Assembly: GCA_029834535.1 (NCBI GenBank)
Contig: JAQMWT010000163.1
Span: 1 to 64,000 of the forward strand
DNA length: 64,000 nucleotides
Reading direction: 5' to 3'
DNA from: Chrysophaeum taylorii
Lineage: Eukaryota; Sar; Pelagophyceae; Pelagomonadales; Pelagomonadaceae
In this document: one piece after another, positions 51,085 to 61,673 of the stretch
How the letters are laid out: each line of letters opens with the position of its first letter
How positions within the stretch are numbered: the first letter of the stretch is position 1
Made by a program: the position numbers and the translations under genes
The notes under the pieces: model-generated
What the model was told of the DNA's origin: nothing
The model's database searches: none
Seen by the model: the letters and a program-made list of their open reading frames with translations, nothing else

Positions 51085-52142
51085 CAAGTGCAGGCCAGTA
51101 AGTTCGCCAGTAAGTTCACCTGGTCCCAATCTCTTACCCCAGTAAGTTCACCTGGCCCCAGTAAGTTCACCTAGTCCCAATCTCTAACCCCAGTAAGTTC
51201 GGTGTAAGCCCACTCGTGCTCACATCCACTCACCCCACTCTCCTCCGAGCTCGTCGCTCTCACCTCCGCCAATCTAAGCTGCTTTGATCCGTACACGCCG
51301 CTCGCCTTTGCGTTCACTCTTAACACCCCTGTAAGTTCACTTGGTCTCAGTAAGTTCACCTGGTCACTAAGTTCACCTAGTCCCAATCTCAAACCCCAGT
51401 AAGTTCACCTGGTCCCAGTAAGTTTACCTATAGTGCGCGTGTAGACGCCGGGAGGGGGCTTATCGGTATTGCGCAGCACGTGTGGGGTAGGGTGGAGTCG
51501 TCGACTCAGAAGAGGATATCCTCGGGGTTGCCGATCGACAGAGAGCCACGTAGAGCTGGACGTGGCAGAAGACGGGCTTCGCCAAGAGGACGCCGACCTC
51601 GCGGGGCGTCTGGCCCTGGCTCTTGGTGATCGTTTGGCGTCGGCGGGCCTTAAGGGATACAGGTTGGAGGAGCCTCGGTGACAACGACACGATCGATCAT
51701 GTATCTGGTACCGTTGCAGTGGCCGTGCGACGGGTCGAGGTTGCGAAGACTTTAAGCTCGCGATCAAAGTCAGCATGCCGTTGGTTGTCAGGGAGTTCAA
51801 AACTCGACTGTAAAGAGCGAGGCGTCGTCTTCCGACCCAACCTAGTCGGCCGAAAAGAACTCCGACGCCTCGTCTCCGGGAAAAAAAGGCCGCGGTCATG
51901 CGCGCGTTGTCAGCATCGACAACATCGTTTCGACGGGGCGTGAGAATGGCGCGCTGGCTAAAAGAGCCGCCGCGGGTCGTGGAAATAGTCTGCGAGGTCG
52001 CCGTAGACGGCTTGGAGGATCACTGTCTGGCTCTCGCGCCTACCTGATCCTTACTCTCGCGCCTACCTGATCCTTACCCTAAATCGAGGGACAAACAAAC
52101 AGACAAACAGACAGACAAACATCTGTCGATTAGTAGTTAGGA
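51085..52142 (-). repeat. Helitron-helicase-derived satellite unit U5
   Basis: A full unit of 1058 bp. Head and tail junctions with U6 are intact (TTG then TCCTAACTACTAATCG). Confidence 0.85.
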
Positions 52143-53172
52143 CAAGTGCAGGCCAGTAAGTTCACCTATTCCCAATCTCTAACCCCAGTAAGTTCACCTG
52201 GTCCCAGTAAGTTTCATATAAGTTCACCTGGTCAGTAAGTTCACCTAGCTCACACCAACTCCTTTGAGCTCGTCGCTCTCGCCTCCGCCAATCTAAGCTG
52301 CTTCGATCTGCACGCGCCGCCAACCTTTGAGTGAGTTTACTCTAAAAACCCTTTGCTCTAAAACCCCAGTATGTTCACCTGGTCACTCAGCTCACCTAGT
52401 CCCAATCTCCAACCCCAGTAAGTTCACCTGGTCCCAGTAAGTTCACCTGGTCCCAGTAAGTTCACCTATAGTGCGCGTGTAGACGCCGGGAGGGGGCTTA
52501 TCGGTATTGCGTAGCACGTGTGGGGTAGGGTGGAGTCGTCGACTCAGAAGAGGATATCCTCGGGGTTGCCGATCGACAGAGAGCCACGTAGAGCTGGACG
52601 TGGCAGAAGACGGGCTTGGGCAAGAGGACGCCGACCCCGCGGGGCGTCTGGCCCTGGCTCTTGCTGATCGTTTGGCGTCGGTGGGGCTTGAGGGATACAG
52701 GTTGGAGGAGCCTCGGTGACAACGACACGATCGATCATGTGTCTGGTACCGTTGCAGTGGCCGTGCGACGGGTCGAGGTTGCGAAGACTTTAAGCTCGCG
52801 CTCAAAGTCAGCATGCCGTTGGTTGTCAGGGAGTCGAAAACTCGACTGTAAAGAGCGAGGCGTCGTCTTCCGACCCAACCTAGTCTGCCGAAAAGAACTC
52901 CGACGCCTCGTCTCCGGGAAAAAAAGGCCGCGGTCATGCGCGCGTTGTCAGCATCGACAACATCGTTTCGACGGGGCGTGAGAATGGCGCGCTGAAAGCG
53001 CCGCCGCGGGTCGTGGAAATAGTCTGCGAGGTCGCCGTAGACGGCTTGGAGGATCACTGTCTGGCTCTCGCGCCTACCTGATCCTTACTCTCGCTCCTAC
53101 ATGATCCTTACCCTAAATCGAGGGACAGACAAACAGACAGACAAACAAACATCTGTCGATTAGTAGTTAGGA
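52143..53172 (-). repeat. Helitron-helicase-derived satellite unit U6
   Basis: The last unit of the minus-oriented array. Its helicase part gives the longest open frame in the array (52443-53057). Its TCCTAACTACTAATCG head (53157-53172) abuts a short LINE-like tail instead of another unit. Confidence 0.85.
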
Positions 53173-53203
53173 AGACTGCTAAGAGGGGGGGGTGTGTGTG
53201 GGG
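53173..53203 (-). mobile_element. 31-bp LINE-like end at the array inversion point
   Basis: AGACTGCTAAGAGGGG followed by GTGTGTGTGGGG is the common end of the dispersed family. It separates the minus-oriented array from the plus-oriented unit U7. Confidence 0.65.
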
Positions 53204-54188
53204 ATGTCTGTTTGTCCCTCGATTTAGGGTAAGTATCGGGTAGGCGCGAGAGTAAGGGTCAGGTAGGCGCGAGAGCCAGACAGTGATCCTCCCAAGCCGT
53301 CTACGGCGACCTCGCAGACTATTTCCACGACCCGCGGCGGCTCTTTCAGCGCGCCATTCTCACGCCCCGTCGAAACGATGTTGTCGATGCTGACAACGCG
53401 CGCATGACCGCGGCCTTTTTTTTCCCGGAGACGAGGCGTCGGAGTTCTTTTCGGCTGACTAGGCTGGGTCGGAAGACGACGCCTCGCTCTTTACAGTAGA
53501 GTTTTCAACTCCCTGACAACCAACGGCATGCTGAATTTGATCGCGAGCTTAATGTCTTCGCAACCTCGACCCGTCGCACGGCCACTGCAACGGTACCAGA
53601 ATCGATCGTGTCGTTGTCACCGAGGCTCCTCCAACCTGTATCGCTTAAGGCCCGCCTACGCCAAACGATCAACAAGAGCCAGGTCCAGACGCCCCGCGAG
53701 GTCGGCGTCCTCTTTCCCAAGCCCGTCTTCTGCCACGTCCAGCTCTACGTGGCTCTCTGTCGATCGGCATCCCCGAGGATATACTCATCTGGGTCGACGA
53801 CTCCACCCTACCCCACACGTGCTGCGCAATACCGATAAGCCCCCTCCCGGTGTCTACACGCGCACTATAAGTGAACTTACTGGGACCACGTGAACTTACT
53901 GGGGTTTGAGATTGGGACTAGGTGAACTGAGTGACCAGGTGAAACTGGGACCAGGTGAACATGCTGGGGTTTTTAGAGTAAAGGGTTTTTAGAGTAAACT
54001 CAAAGGTTGGCGGCGCGTGCGGATCAAAGCAGCTTAGATTGGCGGAGGCGAGAGCGACGAGCTCAAAGGAGTTGGTGTGAGCTAGGTGAACTTACTGACC
54101 AGGTGAACTTATACGAAACTTACTGGGACCAGGTGAACTTACTGGGGTTAGAGATTGGGACTAGGTGAACTTACTGGCCTGCACCTTG
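53204..54188 (+). repeat. Helitron-helicase-derived satellite unit U7, inverted
   Basis: A unit in plus orientation, head-to-head with U6. It begins in the TGTTTGTCCCTCG part, so the TCCTAAC head is missing. It ends at GGCCTGCAC-CTTG (one extra C), next to unique DNA. Confidence 0.85.
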
Positions 54189-55107
54189 TTTTCCTCTGTC
54201 CGCAAGACAAGACGACGACGACGATTGGTGGGATCTTCGCTCGTAGTATAATATGAAACAGCGCTCTTCCGGCCAACAGCGCGCGCGATGTTTGCATCGT
54301 TAGAGACGGCGTCTCGTGTGCGCGTGTTGTGGGCGAGTGACGATCAGCTCCAGAGATGCATGTATTTTCCGACTGGGCTGTGACGATTTCTGTTTCAATC
54401 TCCTGACGCTCTTGTTTTCCTTCCTTCACGCCCACTACTCTCGCCTCCGTGCGTCAGGTCTTCTCGCGTAGGTATTTGTTCGTCCAACTCGTCTCCGAAC
54501 GAGCCGGCTCCCAGACGCGGACGACTTGATATTCGGCCGCTCGCGATCAGCCACGAACCACCGCTCGAAGTGACTGTCTTCGCAAGTGTGTCTCCGTGTT
54601 GGGGGCACGTGCTTGTTGGCATCACCATCGTACTACAGCCGAGACGTCGTCGTCGACTTGCACCCCGCCACACCTTCGCAATATACCCTAGTAATAAATA
54701 GTCTCCGTTGTTGCGCGATTGCCACGAACATGCTTGCGGGTGGCGTACACCTAATCTCGCCAGATCCAGATCAGATCCCCCCCCACCCCCCAATCAAAAA
54801 AAAAAACCTCTGTACATGCGTATAGACAAATTACCCAGAAAATGTAGTCACGGGCGATCACGGCAAGCTCGCAGCGCCGAAGAAAAGGGCGCCAGCCAAT
54901 CTTAGAAATCTTGGTGCGCGATGATATGTACACATATGGGGAGAGAAACCAATCGATCGATGTAGCTCTGCTCCGAGTTGTAAACATAGGGTGAGCGCCC
55001 CAGGCGCGCGCAAATAATGAGTGCGTTGACTATACAATAATCTCTCGACGTGTGAGGCCTTCTCGTTCGTCGGGAGGAGGCATCTCGTGACGAACTTTGA
55101 TAGTCCG
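54189..55107. other. gap between satellite array and the CHAT-helicase gene
   Basis: No gene is recognised. It holds an A-run near 54796-54806 and is A/T-richer than average. The 3' untranslated region of the CHAT-helicase gene should lie at its right end. Confidence 0.5.
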
Positions 55108-58100
55108 CTAGCAGGCACCGAGCACCTTACACAGGATCGCTTTGTCGTTCTTAAGCTCTAAGATCGCGTTCTTTGCAGCTTGTTCCTGCGCATGACGTTT
55201 TTTGGAGCCGCTCGCCGGCAGAAAGGCTCTTCCTTCTCTGCATTTCACGATGAAGCAAAACTCGTTAGTGACAGCGCGGGATGTTTCCTCGAGCGTCAAG
55301 CCAAGAAGAGGCAGTTTTTGATTGAGCTCGTTCATCAACATTCTGTAATTTCGTTGTTGTTTGTCGCACTCCACAACACTGTAGAAAATCCTATAGTTGT
55401 CACTTATTGAATTTTCCTGAGGGCTCGGGGACATTTTTTCGCCGAGGTTATCGGAACTGCGATGGCCCCCTCCGTTAGGAGATGGTAGCGACCCGCGTTT
55501 TATTGCACGGTAATATGAGCCCGGCCTGCAAATCAAATCAGCTTGCAATCATAGCAGCCGAACGATCGAAAAAACGAACGAACGATCGAACGAACGAACG
55601 AAAAAAAATGAAGGAAGGAACTCACGGGATGCCTTCGAGCCGCCCTCGATTGTGCAGGTAGGCACATACCACGTAAGCTGCTATGTTCTCCGCTTGCTTC
55701 TTTTGTGACCGCGAAATGGTGCACGGCCATTCTTTCTCGATACCACAACCAGGCGGTACATGCACCGACGCGATGTACCGGCCTTTTTTTTTCTGCGAAT
55801 TAAAGGTGAATGCATTTGGATCGGGCTGTACGCTGTACGTAGGCCGTACACCTTTGCTCCCTGATGTCCTGTGGCAATATTCTGCGAGTATCGCTGGTGC
55901 GTCTTCCTCGACGAACCGACGGGGCCTATCGCTCCTCGCAACTACGACGCTCCGTTGAGAATCCTCCTTCACCAAGTTAATCGCAGCGGCCATCTGGCGT
56001 TCCTTGGCCCGAAACGTGGCGACAACGCTCGCATCTGTAGTGATAAGAATGGTCTTGCCGTCGCACTTTCGTGCCCTGCCTCGCGACTGTTGCAACGCCG
56101 TTGCAGTGGAGGCCGCGTCGAAGCGAATAACAACACGACAGTCGACGATGTCAACCCCCTCTTCTAAGACGCTCGTCGCCACCAAGATTTTCACGTCTCC
56201 TTTTCTAAATTTCTCAACCTTTGCCTGCTGCTCTTTGGCATCCATTCCCGGCGGTCTGGCGAGGACGTCCGAGCAGCTGCTGCTAGGCAACGACGACGAG
56301 CGTTGGCCGTGGCCCACAACGTAATCACACTCGGCATCTGCACGAATTTCGTCCTTGACAAAGCTATTGATGAGAGAAGATAGGTGCTTGCAACTCCAGC
56401 GCGTATTAACGAAAATCAAAACTCTGTCATCAGGATCGCTATCGCTGAGTTCATCGCGCAAGATTTTCCGCAGGGCCGTGAATTTGCTGCTCGTCGCCGC
56501 TTGACCGACGAGATTGTGGTCGGAAGAAGACTGGCACGAAAGAAGGTCCTGAATAAGATCGTCCTTTCCTATCTTGCTCACGTGCGCGTCTAGTGCCTCC
56601 GCGTCTCGCGGTGACGTGGCTCTCAAGTCCTTCCAGTCTTGTTTGAGAAATCGCTCCAAGCACGTTCGCATTGCTCCAAGGATGGAGCTAACACCACAAT
56701 CCACCAAAACGGAATATTGCTCGACGAGGTCGACGATGTGATTCAATACGAAGAACGCGGCGGACGTCGACGACGACTCGCGCGCGTTTGCGAGTGTTGA
56801 TTGGAACTTGCACGATCGGAGCGCGCGGAGCCACGAGGCCATGGTAGCCCGTTTCTCTTCCTGCTCCTCCTTCGTGTGGTGGTCTTGATTTCGTTCTACG
56901 TCTTCGCCAAAACTATTAACAACGAGACAAAACGTGCTCTGATCGATGTTCTTCAGTGCCTGCAGTAGTCTGTTCAAGTATTGTTGCATAATTTTTTCTC
57001 TGTACGCTTCGTCTCTCGATATTTCGACCGTCACGGCGTAAAGCTTTGGCGCGGGGCAGATCTCGTCGAGCTCAAGTTTGTGCTTGATTGGAACCCTCAA
57101 CGATGATTCTCCGAGAATCCAGCACACGTCTTTTATGTTTTGAACGGTCGACTCTTCGCTGTCGCCGTCGGCAGGTGTCGCCGACAGCCCAATGATGTCG
57201 GGACCTGACGGGGATTTAGTAAATTTGGGAAAAATACAAGGAGGATGAAAAGCCGGACTCTGTGCGACGAAGTTTGGGCGGCAACGCGAAGTAGTGGTCG
57301 ATCATAATCCTAACGTAGTCGTGTTTGCCGCGACAATGGTGAGCTTCGTCGACGACGAGGAGACAAAAGTCGGATAGCGCAAACGTATGTTGGTTGAGGA
57401 GGTTCAAGAACAGTCCACCGGTGAAGAATTGAAAGCGCTTAGAAGCGACGTTGTCTCGCACGAAGTCGCATTCTTCACCGCCTGCGCGTAGGTCGGTAAC
57501 ATAAAAAAAATCGTCGCGCGTCACACAACAAGCATGAAAGAGTACAAAGGCCAAACACACGCCAAAAGAAATCATCATCTTCTTCAGGAGCGCACACAAG
57601 CACGGACGCGGCGGTGTGTTTGTGTTTGTGTTTTTGTTTTGTGCGACCGCGAGAACAAGCAGCAGAGGGGTCAGCAAAAAAAAAGTATAAGTAGAATTCC
57701 TCACAATATTTCCCAATATCCTCGAGAGGAACGTCGCCCGCTGCGAAGCATCGGAACGCCCGAGCCTGTTGAAACAAGAGCGGGATAGTCGGCGTGATGA
57801 AGGCCACCTTGAGAGCCCAGTTTTGTTTCGCGTCCGCGGCCTCCCGCATAAGCTGAAACGCAACAGCAGACTTTCCGGCGCCCGTGGGCATGCAAACGAG
57901 ACTGTTCTGGTTTCGGCTCGCGTCGATCATCTCCTGTTGGTAGTTTCGTAGCTTGATTGGCTCGACAGGAATAAACTCGGCGTTCAATTCGTCCGACTCG
58001 TACTGTTCGTCGACGCGGCGCCGTCGTTCGGCGCTCAATCGCGAATTCCTGCGCATCTCGTCGCGCTTAGTCTCCTTGATGGCCCGTGACGTCGGCATGT

Positions 58101-59031
58101 CCAGTAGGTATTTATGGTCTAAGGAAGCACTCTCGAGCTCGGCCTTGGCGAACCGAAAGGCTTCTGGCAGCTTCTGGCCCGACGCGACCCCCGACCAGAG
58201 CGAGCTCGCGAAGCGAATCGCCGTTTCGTCTAAAACCGCGCCATCGTGCGCGATGACCCAGGGGACGCCGCCGTAATCGGCCAACATACGCGCCTGGTGT
58301 TTACCATGGCACGAGTTGATGACGACACCCCGCAATTCGTGGCCGTCTTCGCTAACTGCCTTCTGATACTCGCGGATCGTGTTCGCGAGTCCGACGTCCC
58401 TCGCGACGAGCTTCTTCGTGTCGTCGTCGTCGTCGGTATCGTCGTCGCGACCAAAGGCGAGGGTGCAAAAAGGGTCTTTGTCGTAGCCGTGGCACGAAAA
58501 GTGGACGTAGTGGTAGTAGTCTTTATCTTGAATTGATCGTTGGAGGAGCACGTTCAATTTTCTCAACGATATCGGACCGATATCGACCAATTCGCAGCGC
58601 GGAAGGAAAGCGGGCCGCGGCGTGATGCTGAGGTCCTTATTATCGTCGTCGTCGTCGGGCACCGCATGCTCTTCCAATGCTTTTTCGATCGCTTTTCTTT
58701 CTCCTTCCAAGTCGATTTCGTCCTCGTCTCGAGCGCAAAACTGGATCCAAAGAATTCGAATAGTTGCTGGAGGCCGCGACGCCTGTAGAGACCGTGCCAA
58801 AGCGCAGTCCGTTGGTTCCATCTTGTTGTCGCTTATCCGTTTCAACAGCCTCGAAAGCGCCCCCTCCCATTCCGCTTTGGACTCGAAGAACGGAGGTAAC
58901 AACCCTTCCGGACAGATCCTCCTCAGTCTCTCCTCAGTCTCGCGAGCTGCCATCTTTAGACTGTCTCCCCGGCGCTTGCGACGAGGGGTCTCGATGTCGG
59001 GAAGACGGGGAGACTGGTGGTTCGCAACCAT
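55108..59031 (-). CDS. CHAT protease fused to Dicer-type helicase, Dicer dimerisation domain and dsRBD
   Basis: My model joins four exons (59031-57705, 57481-57269, 57204-55626, 55525-55108) into 1178 residues. All junctions keep frame. Introns of 223, 64 and 100 bp start GTGAGG, GTCGCA and GTGAGT and end in CAG. Domains in order: a CHAT caspase-like protease at about 85-300, with catalytic His181 in HFSCHG and Cys241 in INSCHG; and an SF2 helicase of the Dicer/RIG-I clade, with LRNYQQEMID, Walker A MPTGAGKS (381-388), VVDEAHHC (DEAH 487-490), GLSATP (519-524), LIFVNTR, VATSVLEEGVDI and QQSRGRAR. A Dicer dimerisation (DUF283) domain follows at about 944-1040 (APAILAEYC to YLHNRGRLEG), then a dsRBD at about 1098-1165 (SGSKKRHAQEQAAKNAILEL). 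PAZ and RNase III are absent. An RNA-triggered protease is inferred. An alternative ATG at 59139 lies in a LINE-like tail and adds a poly-Glu leader. Confidence 0.85.
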
Positions 59032-59102
59032 TTCTTCTTCTTCTTCTTCTTCTTCAACAACTACTTTTTTTTCATAGGTTCGACCGAGTTTAAGTAAGAA
59101 AA

Positions 59103-59150
59103 AACTCCCCACACACACCCCCAGCTTAGCAGTCGACATTTAAAGAAAAA
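59103..59150 (+). mobile_element. LINE-like 3' end between two divergent genes
   Basis: CTCCCCACACACACCCCCAG, then CTTAGCAGTCGACATTTAAAG is the common end of the dispersed family. It sits in the 163-bp gap between the CHAT-helicase start (59031) and the sialidase start (59195). It supplies an ATG on the minus strand (59139) in frame with the CHAT-helicase ORF. Confidence 0.7.
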
Positions 59151-59194
59151 ACGCGACTCCCTCCTACTTAACGGACGCGATAATAAAACACTAT

Positions 59195-60287
59195 ATGCAG
59201 GTGTTGTTGTTGGCAGCGTTGGTCATAGTAGTAATAATAATAAGGACGAATGGGGTGATGACCACCACAAGGGGCGTGTTTTCAAATGGTCTGGCCAATA
59301 TCACGTGCTATCGCATTCCCGTGGTGGTCGAGACGAGTTTGCGGTCGCTGTTGGCATTTGCCGAAGCGCGACACGGGTCGTGCAGTGACTCTGCGAGTCG
59401 CGAGATTGCCGTGCGGCGGTCGACGGACGCGGGGCGCAGCTGGGGCCCCGTGGTGTTTGCGGCGGGGCCCCTCGTGCAGAATCCGGTGGCGGCGACGACC
59501 ACCACAAGTGGGCGGGTCGTGTTGGTGTTCGCGTCGAAAAACGCGTCGGGAAATCTCGCAGGCAACGGCGCCGCGTTTTCCGACGACGACGGTTTGAGCT
59601 GGACGCAGCGCGCCGTGGACTTTGGCGTCGCGAGCGGATGGATGCCGGGTCCCGGCGCCGCGGCAGTCCTCGGCGATAGGATTGTAGTCGCATCGCATCG
59701 CGGCCAAAACCAAATCGACTATTCTTCTTACTCGGACGACGACGGCGAGACGTGGACAACGAGTCCGTCGTTCTTGGAGGGCGTGAACGAGGCCGCGATT
59801 TGGCCGAACGGGGGGGGGGGTGATGCTGAACATGCGGAACAAGAACGCGCCGACCGAAGGCAGAGCGATCAGCAGATCTCGCGACGGCGGCGAGACCTGG
59901 GACCCCGTGACGTTCGATCCAACGCTTGTTTCGCCGGTGTGCGAGGCGAGCCTCGTGCGCATCAACGGCAGCCTCTTTTTTTCGAACCCGGCCTCGGCGA
60001 CCGCGCGCGTCAACCTAACCGTCCGCCGCAGCGACGACGACGGCGTATCGTGGCTCGCCTCGACGCTCGTCGTCGACGCGGGACCATCCTACGGCTACTC
60101 GTGCCTCGTTCCCGGTGGGGTCCACGACGCGACGGCCTTGCTGGGGGGTATCCTCTACGAGGCTGCGGGCAAGACGTCCATCGACTTCGCGACCTTTGCG
60201 CTCGACGCCGCCTCGTGGCCGAAGCACCAACCCGATTCTTCTTCTTCTTCTTCTTCTAGAGATGCGCTGGTAGTCGCGGTCAACTAG
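59195..60287 (+). CDS. secreted sialidase (GH33-like), one frameshift at a poly-G run
   Basis: The product has a signal peptide (MQVLLLAALVIVVIIIRTNG), then TCYRIPVVV, with the Arg of the RIP motif at residue 40, and LLAFAEARHG, the sialidase pattern for the first blade. Asp boxes (S/T-x-D-x-G-x-x-W) follow: STDAGRSW, SDDDGLSW, SDDDGETW, SRDGGETW and SDDDGVSW. Five boxes and RIP indicate a six-bladed exo-sialidase that frees terminal sialic acid from glycans outside the cell or in a lumen. The reading frame changes at an 11-base G run (59810-59820). Everything downstream, to VVAVN at 60287, continues in the next frame and is well conserved. A sequencing error in the homopolymer or a young mutation explains this. 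The total length of about 360 residues is normal. ATG at 59195. Confidence 0.82.
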
Positions 60288-60385
60288 TACTATTGCACGA
60301 CGACGACGACGACGATATTATTTTCAGAGCGCAACACGGGGGACCTCGAGTTATGATTATTCATGGCAAAAAAAAAAAGTTGGCG

Positions 60386-61594
60386 TCAGGGAGCCGTCCT
60401 CTCGGAAGCGTCGTCGAGGTTGTCGGTCTCGGCCGATCCCTTTTTGAGGAGCCGGCCCGCAGAGGCGGAGGTGTTTTCGGGCGCTTCCGGAACGGACGGG
60501 GCCGGGTCGGCGGGGGGCGTGCGGTGGATCGTCGGCGGGTCCTGGTCGTCCGAGACAACGAGGAGTAGGGAGGCCTTTTCTTCTTCTTCTTTTTCATCAT
60601 CATTCTGGACATAACTGCGGGTCGTCGCGTCCTGGAGCACAAAAAAAGCGGAAAAGTGCTTTTTCGAGGAGGAGGCAGCCCGGAAGTGGCGGAGGCAGCG
60701 GCGGCGGTGGTGGTCTGGGGAGGTGTCGCCTCGTCGCGCGGCAGCGATCGCGGCGCGCACGAAATTGGCCGACGAGAAGGCGGCGATCTGGGCGAGAAGC
60801 AAGGCGTCGGCGGCCACCCTCAGCACGGCGAGGCCGATGCGCGGCGAGGAGACGACCTGCGCTCGCCACTTGCCCTCGTCTAAAGCGCCGAGTTGCTCGT
60901 TCTGGCGCGAGGCGACGCGACGATTCAATAGGAACAAAACGTCTCTCGCGAACCAGGCGACAACCATCAGAGTCGAGAGACCCGCCGTGTCGCCGCGGAC
61001 ACAGTTCTTGCGGAGCTGGGGTGCGGCGACGAGGACGTCGCAGACGGCGACGCAGGTCCCGACGAATCTCGAGTACGCGTCGCGCGTCGCGAAAAGCCTG
61101 AGCGCGGACGCGGATACGGCGACGACGAAAAGCGAGGCCACGACCACGACTTCGACGTAGGGGGCGAGGTCGTCCCAGGCCCAAAACGAGAGCCTGAGCG
61201 TGCGCCAGAGCGCGGATACGGCTTCGCGGTTCCCTCTGATCCACGTCCGGAACAGCTTTTTTAAGTTGCTCGCGAGGGCCGCGGACGTCGTCCCGTGGCG
61301 CCGCGGCACCGCCTGCTTCTTGCGTCGCGCGGAGATCACCGCGTCCAGCAGATAGAACTGCATAAGAAGGAGCGTGATCGAGTAGACGAGGTACGACCAC
61401 TCGCGGACGCGGCGGATTATCCAGAAGGCGACGCGCAGCACGCTCAACAGCACCACCACCAGGCACGTCGTCGAAGAGAAACCGTCCTTTCCGCTCCGCT
61501 TCACCTCGTACAATTGGGGCATGTACGTGGCGACGGGGTAGAACGCGTACGTCACGCGGGCCGCGCCGCGGGCGACGCTCGACAGCAACAACAT
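60386..61594 (-). CDS. PQ-loop repeat membrane transporter
   Basis: The 402-residue protein carries two PQ-loop repeats. One is near the N-terminus (FYPVATYMPQLYEVKRSGKD, then GFSSTTCLVVVLLSVLRVAF); the second is near 195-235 (VAAPQLRKNCVRGDTAGLST, then LMVVAWFARDVLFLL). About seven membrane helices are expected, as in SLC66 (PQLC1, cystinosin) and related lysosomal or Golgi exporters of amino acids and in lipid flippase regulators. The Ser/Asp/Glu-rich C-terminal tail from about 300 is likely cytosolic and contains DDEKEEEEKASLLLV, whose acidic-Leu motif may sort to endosomes or vacuoles. The ATG at 61594 is used; 15 upstream codons lack ATG. The substrate is unknown. Confidence 0.82.
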   Translation of the reverse strand: MLLLSSVARGAARVTYAFYPVATYMPQLYEVKRSGKDGFSSTTCLVVVLLSVLRVAFWIIRRVREWSYLVYSITLLLMQFYLLDAVISARRKKQAVPRRHGTTSAALASNLKKLFRTWIRGNREAVSALWRTLRLSFWAWDDLAPYVEVVVVASLFVVAVSASALRLFATRDAYSRFVGTCVAVCDVLVAAPQLRKNCVRGDTAGLSTLMVVAWFARDVLFLLNRRVASRQNEQLGALDEGKWRAQVVSSPRIGLAVLRVAADALLLAQIAAFSSANFVRAAIAAARRGDTSPDHHRRRCLRHFRAASSSKKHFSAFFVLQDATTRSYVQNDDEKEEEEKASLLLVVSDDQDPPTIHRTPPADPAPSVPEAPENTSASAGRLLKKGSAETDNLDDASERTAP

Positions 61595-61673
61595 TTTAGT
61601 GTTGGTTTCAAGATAGGGGGTTAGGAGGAGGAAGCTCAAAGGTTAGCGAGAACGTGCGCTGAACAAGTAGGGG

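Noticed and set aside
52443-53057. 204-codon open frames in the satellite units as functional genes
   Set aside because: The frames mix helicase-derived and out-of-frame sequence and recur only as part of the repeat; no whole helicase is encoded.
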